Shown: one piece after another, positions 37,339 to 44,635 of the stretch | How positions within the stretch are numbered: the first letter of the stretch is position 1 | Layout: every line of letters starts with the position of its first letter | From: Thermoanaerobaculia bacterium | Lineage (GTDB): Bacteria; Acidobacteriota; Thermoanaerobaculia; Multivoradales; JAHEKO01 | Assembly (NCBI GenBank): GCA_945787525.1 | Contig: CALZJC010000018.1 | Coordinates: forward strand, 1-44,635 | Length of the DNA stretch: 44,635 nt | Direction of reading: 5' to 3' | Translations under genes and position numbers: made by a program | The notes under the pieces: model-generated | What the model was told of the DNA's origin: nothing | Seen by the model: the letters and a program-made list of their open reading frames with translations, nothing else | The model's database searches: none

Positions 37339-37520
37339 CTAGTGTTGTGTCTCCGACTTGGCTTGCCGTATGGGCGAGCCATCGGCGTTGCTGGCAAGGC
37401 GCGCCGACGCAGGCATAGCCGAGCCTATGTCGAGGAAGCGCAACGTAGCCAGCGACGTACGTAGCCAGCGACGTCGAGGGTCGTCCAGACGGTAAGGCGA
37501 AGTTGGAGACACAACACTAG
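37339..37520. mobile_element. MITE-like element (182 bp) with ~30-bp imperfect TIRs
   Basis: CTAGTGTTGTGTCTCCGACTTGGCTTGCCGT ... ACGGTAAGGCGAAGTTGGAGACACAACACTAG; first 16 bp perfectly inverted; internal tandem ACGTAGCCAGCGACGT x2. Confidence 0.8.
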
Positions 37521-37551
37521 AGTCCAGAAAGCGTCGGAGGCGAGCGCAGCG

Positions 37552-38112
37552 ATGGGCGGCGAGAAGCTGTCAGACCAGGAGATCCTCGGGCTCGAGAGGC
37601 CCGAGAGCGGTCTCATGACCTACTACGTGATGCTGGCGTTCATCGCCGGGCCGTTCTTCTTCATTCCGCTGATCCCGCTCTACTTCCGCTATCACACGCT
37701 GCGCTACCGCTTCGACGAAGAGGGCATCTCGATGCGCTGGGGGGTTCTTTTCCGGCGCGAGATCCACCTGACCTACTCGCGTATCCAGGACATCCACCTG
37801 GTCTCCAACGCCGTCGAGCGCTGGCTGGGCCTGGCGCGGATCAAGATCCAGACCGCCAGCGGCAGCGCCAAGGCGGAGATGACCATCGAAGGCATCGGCG
37901 CGTATGCCCAGCTGCGCGACTTCCTCTACACCCGGATGCGGGGCGCGCGTGGTGAAGGTGGCGCCGCGGCGGTTCGGGAGGAGGCAGGAGCGACCGGCGA
38001 TGACACGGCGGCGGAACTGGCCGCGACCTTGCGCACGGTGGCCGAGGAGCTCAGAGGATTGCGCCGCGATCTGGCTGGACGACCGACCTCGCAGAAGGGG
38101 CCCGATGCTTGA
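37552..38112 (+). CDS. Bacterial PH-domain (YdbS/YdbT-like) membrane protein
   Basis: Two N-terminal TM segments then RFDEEGISMRWGVLFRREIHLTYSRIQDIHLVSNAVERWLGLARIKIQTASGSAKAEMTIEGI. Confidence 0.88.
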   Translation: MGGEKLSDQEILGLERPESGLMTYYVMLAFIAGPFFFIPLIPLYFRYHTLRYRFDEEGISMRWGVLFRREIHLTYSRIQDIHLVSNAVERWLGLARIKIQTASGSAKAEMTIEGIGAYAQLRDFLYTRMRGARGEGGAAAVREEAGATGDDTAAELAATLRTVAEELRGLRRDLAGRPTSQKGPDA

Positions 38113-38866
38113 GCCGCTACAGGAGCGGATCCGCCGGCTGCTGAAGGTCCCACCCGAGCCGGATCCGCCGCTTGGCGAACCGTCCTCCGTACGGGTCTTT
38201 CGCGCCGCGCCGGGCTTTCTGCGCCACCGACTGCTGGGCTGGGGCTGGAAACAGTTGAGTGCCCTGATCGGCCTGATCATCGGCATCGAATTCGCCCAGT
38301 CCGGTAAGAGCTTCCTGGAAGACGGCCCCGGGATCCTGCGCTGGCTGCCGTGGAGCTGGATCGATCTGATCGAGTATCTGGCGATCGCCGCGTTCGTGGC
38401 CCAAGTCTTCTATTCGCTGGTGCTGGTGATGCTCGACTATCGCTACCGCTGGTACGTGATCACCGACCGCAGCCTGCGCATCCGCGAGGGTCTGTGGAAG
38501 GTCCAGGAGCGCACCATGACCTTCTCCAACGTGCAGAACGTCACCATCCAGCAGGGGCCGCTGCAGAGGCTGTTCGGGATCGCCGACCTGCGGGTGCAGA
38601 CGGCGGGCGGTGGCGGCAAGATGGGCGATGGCGACGAGCAGGGCTCGGCCGACCATCTGCACGTCGGCTACTTCCGCGGCGTCGGCAACGCCGCCGAGAT
38701 CCGCGACGTCGTGCTGGCCAGCCTGCGTCGGCTGCGCAGCTCCGGCCTGGGAGACCCCGAGGAGCCGGTCGCTCCGGAGCGCGCTGGCGGCCAGGCTGCG
38801 GCCGTTCAGCAGGCGGCCCGCGAGCTGCTGCGCGAAACGCGTTCTCTGGTCGCGGCGCTGCGCTAG
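38105..38866 (+). CDS. Bacterial PH-domain (YdbS/YdbT-like) membrane protein, second paralogue
   Basis: YRWYVITDRSLRIREGLWKVQERTMTFSNVQNVTIQQGPLQRLFGIADLRVQTAGGGG; ATG overlaps the previous ORF. Confidence 0.88.
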   Translation: MLEPLQERIRRLLKVPPEPDPPLGEPSSVRVFRAAPGFLRHRLLGWGWKQLSALIGLIIGIEFAQSGKSFLEDGPGILRWLPWSWIDLIEYLAIAAFVAQVFYSLVLVMLDYRYRWYVITDRSLRIREGLWKVQERTMTFSNVQNVTIQQGPLQRLFGIADLRVQTAGGGGKMGDGDEQGSADHLHVGYFRGVGNAAEIRDVVLASLRRLRSSGLGDPEEPVAPERAGGQAAAVQQAARELLRETRSLVAALR

Positions 38867-38930
38867 CGGTTGGCGGTCTCCAGTCGGCGTCGCGCCACTC
38901 TTTCGTGTAGCCTCGGATGCCGGTCCAGCC

Positions 38931-39740
38931 ATGTGTCTTCTCGTCGCTCTTCATCGGGTTCACCCGGACTCGCCGCTGGTGATGGCGGCGAACCGTGACG
39001 AGCTCCTGGCCCGCGGGGCAACGGCGATGACGGTGCTCGGCGACGGTCCGCCGAGGGTCCTGGGCGGTCGCGACCACGCCGCCGGCGGCACATGGCTGGC
39101 GGTCAACGAACGGTCGGTGGTCGGCGGTCTGACCAACCGGCCCTCCGGGCGGCGGGACCCGGCGCGGCGCTCGCGCGGCGAGTGGCCGCTGTTTCTCGCC
39201 GGGTTCGACACGGCGCGGGAGGCCGCCGACGCCTTCGTCTCCGCCTTCACGCCGGCGGACTTCAACCCGGGCTGGGTGCTGGTGGGAGACGGCCGCGAGC
39301 TGCTCTACATCGACATGACCGTACGGTCGGCCCGGCCGGTCGGGCTCGAGCCGGGGATCCACATCCTGGAGAACCGACCGCTCGACGGCCCCTCCTCCAA
39401 GGTCGATCTGGTGCGCCGGCAGCTGCGCGGCATCGAGTCGGTGCGCGGGTCGGCGCTGACCGATCGGCTGAGGTCGTTGCTGGCCAGCCATGCCGTGCCG
39501 GACGAGGCCGATCGGCGGCACGGGCCCGGCGGGTCGCCGCCGCGGCCCGCGGCGGCCAACGCCGCCTGTGTTCACCTGGGCGCCTACGGCACCCGTTCGT
39601 CGACCATTGTCCGGGTAGAGCCCGGCGTGCCGCCGCGGGTCTGGTCGTCTGACGGCCCACCCTGCACCGCGCCGTTGATCGAGGTCACGGAGCTGTGGGC
39701 GGCGCCGCCCGCAGTCGAGGAGGCCGGGGCCGGTGGCTGA
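38931..39740 (+). CDS. NRDE-family (TANGO2-like) protein
   Basis: MCLLVALHRVHPDSPLVMAANRDELLARGA...GGRDHAAGGTWLAVNERSVVGGLTNRP. Confidence 0.93.
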   Translation: MCLLVALHRVHPDSPLVMAANRDELLARGATAMTVLGDGPPRVLGGRDHAAGGTWLAVNERSVVGGLTNRPSGRRDPARRSRGEWPLFLAGFDTAREAADAFVSAFTPADFNPGWVLVGDGRELLYIDMTVRSARPVGLEPGIHILENRPLDGPSSKVDLVRRQLRGIESVRGSALTDRLRSLLASHAVPDEADRRHGPGGSPPRPAAANAACVHLGAYGTRSSTIVRVEPGVPPRVWSSDGPPCTAPLIEVTELWAAPPAVEEAGAGG

Positions 39741-40332
39741 TCCGGGTCGGGTACTGGCCGGCAAGAACGTCCTGCTGGGCGTCACCGGCGGCATCGCTGC
39801 CTACAAGACGCCCGAGCTGGTGCGGCAGCTGGTCCAGCTGGGAGCCGACGTTCGAGTGGTGATGACCGTTGCGGCGCGCGAGTTCGTCGCCCCGCTGGCG
39901 CTGCAGGTGGTGTCCGGCCATCCGGTTCTCACCGATCTGTTCGACCGCAGCGCCGGGGCCGAGGTGAGGCACATCGCGCTGGCCCGCTCGGCGGACCTGG
40001 CGGTGTTGGCGCCGGCGACCGCCAACCTGCTGGGCAAGCTGGCGCACGGCATCGCCGACGATCCTGTCGGCACGGTGTTTCTCGCCGTGACGGCCCCGAC
40101 GCTCATCGCGCCGGCGATGAACGACGCCATGTGGGCACACCCGGCGGTGGCCGAGTCGGTGGGCAGGCTGGTTTCCTGGAACTACCGTCTGGTGGGCCCG
40201 GAAGAGGGTTTCCTGGCCGAGGGCTACGCTGGCGTCGGCCGTATGTCCGAGCCCGAGACGATCGTCGCAGCGCTCGTCGAGATGGCCGAGGGCCCGACCG
40301 ATGGTATCCGGCGGTCCGTGGCAGGCCGATGA
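39733..40332 (+). CDS. coaC: Phosphopantothenoylcysteine decarboxylase (stand-alone)
   Basis: GKNVLLGVTGGIAAYKTPELVRQLVQLGADVRVVMT...DLAVLAPATANLLGKLAHGIADD...LIAPAMNDAMWAHPA. Confidence 0.93.
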   Translation: MADPGRVLAGKNVLLGVTGGIAAYKTPELVRQLVQLGADVRVVMTVAAREFVAPLALQVVSGHPVLTDLFDRSAGAEVRHIALARSADLAVLAPATANLLGKLAHGIADDPVGTVFLAVTAPTLIAPAMNDAMWAHPAVAESVGRLVSWNYRLVGPEEGFLAEGYAGVGRMSEPETIVAALVEMAEGPTDGIRRSVAGR

Positions 40333-40985
40333 GCCGCGGTGGGCCGCTGCGCGGCCGGCGAGTCCTCATCACCGCCGGACCGACACGCGAGCATCTCGAC
40401 CCGGTTCGTTTCCTCTCCAACCCCTCCTCGGGACGCATGGGCTATGCCCTCGCCGAGGAGGCGGCAGCGCGCGGCGCCCGGGTGATGCTGGTCTCGGGCC
40501 CGACGGCGTTGGAGGATCCGGCCGGCGTCGAGATCGAGCGGGTCACCAGCGCGGCGGAGATGCTGGCGGCGTGCCGGCGGCGTTTCACCGCCTGCGACGT
40601 GCTGGTGGCTGTCGCCGCGGTGGCCGATTTCCGTCCCGTGCGGCGGTACGGTGAGAAGCAACGGAAGGAGTCGATCGGGCTGACCCTCGAGCTCGAGCCC
40701 ACGACGGACATCGTCGCCACGCTGGCGGCGGAGAAGGGGGACCGCTTTGTCGTCGGGTTTGCTGCCGAGACCACCGATCTGCTCGATTCGGCGGCGGCCA
40801 AGATGGAGCGCAAGCGACTCGACCTGATCGTCGCCAACGATGTCAGCGACCCGGCAGTCGGGTTCGCTTCGGCGGACAACCGAGTGGTCATCCTGGGGCC
40901 CGACGGGTTCCGTGTCGAGCTGGGGCCGGCACCGAAGCGCTCGATCGCCGGCGGTATCTGGGACGCCATCGCCTCGCGGCTCTAG
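40329..40985 (+). CDS. coaB: Phosphopantothenate-cysteine ligase (stand-alone)
   Basis: RRVLITAGPTREHLDPVRFLSNPSSGRMGYALAEEAAARGARVMLVSGP...VAAVADFRPV...VGFAAET...LIVANDVSDPAVGFASADNRVVIL; ATGA overlap with coaC stop. Confidence 0.93.
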   Translation: MSRGGPLRGRRVLITAGPTREHLDPVRFLSNPSSGRMGYALAEEAAARGARVMLVSGPTALEDPAGVEIERVTSAAEMLAACRRRFTACDVLVAVAAVADFRPVRRYGEKQRKESIGLTLELEPTTDIVATLAAEKGDRFVVGFAAETTDLLDSAAAKMERKRLDLIVANDVSDPAVGFASADNRVVILGPDGFRVELGPAPKRSIAGGIWDAIASRL

Positions 40986-41035
40986 CCTGCTGTGGACTGC
41001 CCCGAAGGGGCTATGCGGATAGAGTCCCGATCACC

Positions 41036-41680
41036 ATGCGAATGATCCGTGAGCTGGACGCCACCGAAGTGCGGGTGCTCGGGGCGCTGATGGAGAAAGA
41101 GCAGGCGACACCCGACTACTACCCGATGACGGTCAACTCGCTGATCGCCGCCTGCAACCAGAAGAGCAACCGCGAGCCGGTTAGCGAGCTGAGCGAGACC
41201 GAGGTAGTGGAGGCCCTCGAGCGGCTGCGCAAGGACGTGCTGGCCTGGCGCAGCGATGGCGCGCGTGTCGAGCGCTGGAGCCAGTCGATCAGCCGGCGGC
41301 TGGAGCTGGATGCGCCTTCGAAAGCGCTCCTCACCCTGCTCATGCTGCGCGGGCCGCAGACACCGGGTCAGCTGCGCAGCCGCAGCGGGCGTCTGCACGG
41401 CTTCTCCGAGCTGCGCGAGGTCGAGGACACGCTGCGCGACATGGCCTCGGGCGAGGCGCCACTGGCGGTCGAGCTCGAGCGCCGGCCGGGCACCAAAGAG
41501 AGCCGCTGGGCACATCGGCTCGGCGCCGAGCCGGCCCGAGACGTCACCTCCGTCGCCGCCATGACTCCGACCCCTCGACCGGCCCCGGGGCCCGGGTTGA
41601 GCGAGCGGCTGGAAGCGGTGGAGCGGCGGGTCGAAGAGCTGGCCCGCGAGCTGGCCCGTCTGCGCGAGGATCTGGGCTAG
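41036..41680 (+). CDS. yceH: YceH-family (DUF480) protein
   Basis: LDATEVRVLGALMEKEQATPDYYPMTVNSLIAACNQKSNREPV...LLTLLMLRGPQTPGQLRSRSGRLHGFSEL. Confidence 0.94.
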   Translation: MRMIRELDATEVRVLGALMEKEQATPDYYPMTVNSLIAACNQKSNREPVSELSETEVVEALERLRKDVLAWRSDGARVERWSQSISRRLELDAPSKALLTLLMLRGPQTPGQLRSRSGRLHGFSELREVEDTLRDMASGEAPLAVELERRPGTKESRWAHRLGAEPARDVTSVAAMTPTPRPAPGPGLSERLEAVERRVEELARELARLREDLG

Positions 41681-41742
41681 GCTGCCGGGATGCGTGTCTG
41701 TGCGGTTGATAAACAGGATCGAATTGGTCCAGAATCCGCGTC

Positions 41743-42555
41743 ATGTGTCGCGCTTGCGTCGCCGATGAATCCGCCGCGCTGGTCTGTGCCGAGCGTCTGC
41801 CGGACTACCTGCGGCGGCAGCATCTTTTTGGCGATCTGAGCGCCGAGCAGCTCGACCAGGTCGTCGGCCGGCTGCGCACGGTGCGCCTGGCGGACGGGCA
41901 ATGGCTCTACCGCCAGGGCGATCGCGCCGAACGGTTCTTTGTCGTTCGCGAAGGGCAGATCGCCCTCTTCCGTCAGTCGAGCGAAGGCCGCGAGAGCATC
42001 ATCACGATCGTTGGCACCGACGAGGTCTTTGGTGACGAGTTGATCTTCCTGCCCGAGGCGTTCCACGACCTCAACGCCAGGTCGGTAGGCGACTCGACCC
42101 TGCTGAGTCTCGACCGCACCGGCTTCCGGTCCTTCTTGAAGGGCACGGCGGCGCTAGGCTTCAGGCTGCTGGGCACCCTTCACCGGCGGCAGAAGATGCT
42201 GCTCGACCACATCGAGCGGCTGACGCTTCAGGACGCCACCCAGCGGCTGATGGCCTATCTGCTGGACCGGGTGGGCAAGGGGCAGGGGCCGCAGCGGCTC
42301 GAGCTGTCGCTGCCCAAGAGCACGCTTGCCGCCCACCTCTCGATCCAGCCGGAGACGCTGTCGCGCATCCTGGCGCGGCTCAAGGAGTGCGACTACCTGC
42401 GCGAGGAGGACGATGCGCTGATCGTCAACTCCGAGCAGTTGCGTTCCGGGCTGAGCTGCACCGTATGCCACCTCCGGTGGGGTTGCCCCGGGCCGGAGAA
42501 GCTCCTCAGCCCGCTGACCGAGCCGGCGGCGATTGAGCTCGCCTCGTCCCTGTAG
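41743..42555 (+). CDS. Crp/Fnr-family transcriptional regulator with Cys-rich termini
   Basis: Cyclic-nucleotide-binding fold (GQWLYRQGDRAERFFVVREGQIALFRQ...) and Crp-type HTH (LELSLPKSTLAAHLSIQPETLSRILARLKE); MCRAC... and CTVCHLRWGC. Confidence 0.93.
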   Translation: MCRACVADESAALVCAERLPDYLRRQHLFGDLSAEQLDQVVGRLRTVRLADGQWLYRQGDRAERFFVVREGQIALFRQSSEGRESIITIVGTDEVFGDELIFLPEAFHDLNARSVGDSTLLSLDRTGFRSFLKGTAALGFRLLGTLHRRQKMLLDHIERLTLQDATQRLMAYLLDRVGKGQGPQRLELSLPKSTLAAHLSIQPETLSRILARLKECDYLREEDDALIVNSEQLRSGLSCTVCHLRWGCPGPEKLLSPLTEPAAIELASSL

Positions 42556-42570
42556 CCTCGGGTCTGGGGC

Positions 42571-42714
42571 TCAGGCCGCCTTGGCGAGAAAGCGCCGGAG
42601 CTTCTCGAGCTTCTTGCGCCGCTTCTTCTTGCTCAAGACCGCCAGGAGCGGACAGCGCCGGCAGGCTTCAGCCTTGCGCTCGAACTTTCGGCAGCAGGAG
42701 GACTTGAGCTTCAT
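42571..42714 (-). CDS. 47-aa Cys/Lys-rich protein (CCxKF...CxxCPLL)
   Basis: MKLKSSCCRKFERKAEACRRCPLLAVLSKKKRRKKLEKLRRFLAKAA; ATG overlaps the TGA of the upstream TonB receptor (ATGA). Confidence 0.8.
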   Translation of the reverse strand: MKLKSSCCRKFERKAEACRRCPLLAVLSKKKRRKKLEKLRRFLAKAA

Positions 42715-44635
42715 AGGCCGAAGTCGATGGTGAAGCCGAAGAGCGCCGCCCGCGGACGGCCCGGGCGCAAACCGGCGGGCCGCCGCGCCGCGACGTAGAC
42801 CTCGTCGGAGGCGTTGAGCACCTGTGCCCAGATCCGATGCCGATCCGACAGCTTGACCTCGGCCCGGACATCGACGAGGAAGCGCTTGTCGATCGACTCG
42901 GCGCGCGGGATCGGGCCGTTGCCGGCGTGGGTGCGCATGGTGTCGGCCCGGGAGGTGTCGAGGTGGACCGACCACCGGTCGCGCTCAACGCTGAGCCCGG
43001 CATAAAGCTGGTTTCGCGGCACGTACGGAAGCTCGTCGCCGCGCTCGACCCGTGGCGCCCAGTCGGCGAAGCTGGTCTCGAAGGACTTGCGGAACTCGGA
43101 TGCCGTGTAGGTGTAGCTCAGCCGCAAAGGCAGGCTGAGGCCCCGCGCCGCGCCGCGAGCGAGGTCGATCGACAGGCCGGCTTCCAGACCGGCCACCTGG
43201 ACCGCGCCGGCGTTGAACTGGTCGCCGGTTCCCTCGCCGCCGGTCGAAACGGAGTCGTTGCCGAGCAGGTTGTCGTAGTCGTTGAAGAAGCCGATGACCT
43301 CCGCCGCCGAACCGCCTGCCTGGTGGCGCCAGCCCAGTTCGTAGTTGAGACTTTCCTCGGCATTGACCTCCTCTTTGGAGCTCGGGCTGGGCGGTGAGAA
43401 GCCGCGGTGAACGCCGGCGATCAGAGTCGAGGCCGGTCCGAGACGGTAGCTGGCGCCGACGCCCGGGATCACCTCCGTCAGGTGGTTGCGGCGAATCTCC
43501 AGGTCGGCGCCGGTGCGGCTGGGATCGGAGCGCCCGAAATCCCGGCGGCTGAGATCGATCGACTCGACGCGAGCGCCCGGGGTGAAGGTCCAGCGCCCGG
43601 CCGTGAAGGTGTCCTGGACGAAGACGGCGAGAGCCTCGGCGGACGCAACGCGGTTGGCCTGGCTACCCGGCTCGCCACGGGAGGTGAGAGCTCGCCGCCC
43701 GTCGACCATCTGGAAGAGGTCCTCTTCCTGGAAGCGGTCCTCCTGATCCTCGTGATAGCGCACGCCGAGCTCGAACTGATGCGCCCTGGCCCCGTTCCCG
43801 AGCCTCCAGGCAGCGACGGCCTGGATACCCTGTGAGTCATAGTCGCGGCGGTTGTTTCTCACCGCGAGAGCTCCGGGGGCGCTGTCGGCCTCGCCGCGCA
43901 GGATGTCGAGCTGCCGGGAGTAGGCGGCAGGGTCGGCGAGCACGTTCGCGACGCCCATGCCGTCCACCTTCTCGAGCTTGAACCAGTTGCGAAAGAAGTC
44001 GTTGCGGTAGACCGTGGCAGTGATGTCGAATCCGTCCCGCGGCTCGATGAGATAGCGCAGCTGGATCTGCTCGTGGTCGGTCGAGATGTTGTCTCCGGCA
44101 GAGGATGAATAGCGCCGGTAGGGGGAGCGGTCGAAGTCTTCCTGGGTGAGGCCGAGATAGGTCTCGTCGCCGTCTTGCCGGGTCTTGCCGAGCTTGAGCT
44201 CGAGCGCCTGGTAGAGGTTCGCCTCGGGCCGGCTGTTGAAGCGCAGCTTGCCGAGATAGTCCGCGAGATCGAAGCCCGTGCCGCCGCCTCCGTCGAGTCG
44301 CTTGAAGCCGTCGGTCTCGAGCTGGTAGGTCTCGATCATCCAGCCGACGGTGTCGCTCGAGTCGCCCGCCCAGGCACGGCCCCGCAGGAGGCCTTCTTCG
44401 CCGGCCGCCAGGTTGATCTGTCCGCGCGCGGCTCCGGGGATCGACTTCGAGATGTAGTTGACCGCGCCACCGTTGGTGTAGGGACCCTGGCGGATCGCCC
44501 CCGAGCCCTTGCGCACCTCGAAGCCCTCCATACGGCCGGCGGTCGGCGAGTAGTAGGCCGACGGGGCGGAGTAGGGCGCCGGCGCGATCAGCACGCCGTC
44601 CTCGAGCAGGGTGATCTTCTGGCTGCGGTCGACCC
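42711..44635 (-). CDS. TonB-dependent receptor (5' end outside window)
   Basis: Reading frame open through window edge: VDRSQKITLLEDGVLIAPAPYSAPSAYYSPTAGRMEGFEVRKGSGAIRQGPYTNGGAVNYISKSIP...; barrel ends in ...AALFGFTIDFGL. Confidence 0.93.
   Translation of the reverse strand, partial: VDRSQKITLLEDGVLIAPAPYSAPSAYYSPTAGRMEGFEVRKGSGAIRQGPYTNGGAVNYISKSIPGAARGQINLAAGEEGLLRGRAWAGDSSDTVGWMIETYQLETDGFKRLDGGGGTGFDLADYLGKLRFNSRPEANLYQALELKLGKTRQDGDETYLGLTQEDFDRSPYRRYSSSAGDNISTDHEQIQLRYLIEPRDGFDITATVYRNDFFRNWFKLEKVDGMGVANVLADPAAYSRQLDILRGEADSAPGALAVRNNRRDYDSQGIQAVAAWRLGNGARAHQFELGVRYHEDQEDRFQEEDLFQMVDGRRALTSRGEPGSQANRVASAEALAVFVQDTFTAGRWTFTPGARVESIDLSRRDFGRSDPSRTGADLEIRRNHLTEVIPGVGASYRLGPASTLIAGVHRGFSPPSPSSKEEVNAEESLNYELGWRHQAGGSAAEVIGFFNDYDNLLGNDSVSTGGEGTGDQFNAGAVQVAGLEAGLSIDLARGAARGLSLPLRLSYTYTASEFRKSFETSFADWAPRVERGDELPYVPRNQLYAGLSVERDRWSVHLDTSRADTMRTHAGNGPIPRAESIDKRFLVDVRAEVKLSDRHRIWAQVLNASDEVYVAARRPAGLRPGRPRAALFGFTIDFGL

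Noticed and set aside
1-44635. CRISPR array or cas genes
   Set aside because: No regularly spaced identical repeats with unique spacers and no Cas motifs; the closely spaced repeats are TIR elements or coding repeats.

Overview
High-GC chromosomal window, probably from an Acidobacteriota-type genome (inference from gene content). It carries about 38 supportable protein genes, one tRNA-Ser(UGA), a GEMM-I-type riboswitch and several non-autonomous inverted-repeat elements. Left edge: 5'-partial view of an M20 amidohydrolase (- strand), a VapBC-like pair and tRNA-Ser. About 1.5-8.8 kb is an accessory, repeat-rich stretch: CpXC protein, two STAS-type proteins (one with an internal in-frame duplication), a metallophosphoesterase, an exported FAM20/HipA-like kinase-fold protein, a lysine-rich histone-H1-like protein, a small lipoprotein, about 182-bp MITE-like copies with perfect 20-bp terminal inverted repeats, and the riboswitch in front of a frame-disrupted Cys-rich mini-ORF. 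About 8.9-32.1 kb: DUF2177 and another membrane protein, two tandem paralogous large envelope proteins, DUF3224, nitrilase, a protein with a sorting-signal-like tail, an M16 peptidase / TonB receptor / M1-M28 fusion peptidase cluster, DUF1566 and pentapeptide-repeat proteins, and a MoaD-like protein plus three-subunit molybdenum hydroxylase operon. About 32.2-44.6 kb: a second PIN/Phd TA pair, malonyl-CoA decarboxylase, S41-like peptidase, enolase-superfamily enzyme, paired PH-domain membrane proteins, NRDE/TANGO2 protein, split coaC/coaB, YceH, a Crp/Fnr regulator, and a TonB receptor (truncated by the window) overlapping a 47-aa Cys/Lys-rich protein. Strongest leads: the riboswitch with its SD-containing hairpin and frame-broken Cys-rich ORF; the three ~182-bp element families at gene boundaries; the tandem paralogous envelope proteins; the MoaD-Mo hydroxylase operon; and the M1-M28 fusion next to a TonB receptor. 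No database search was run; family calls are by motif recognition.
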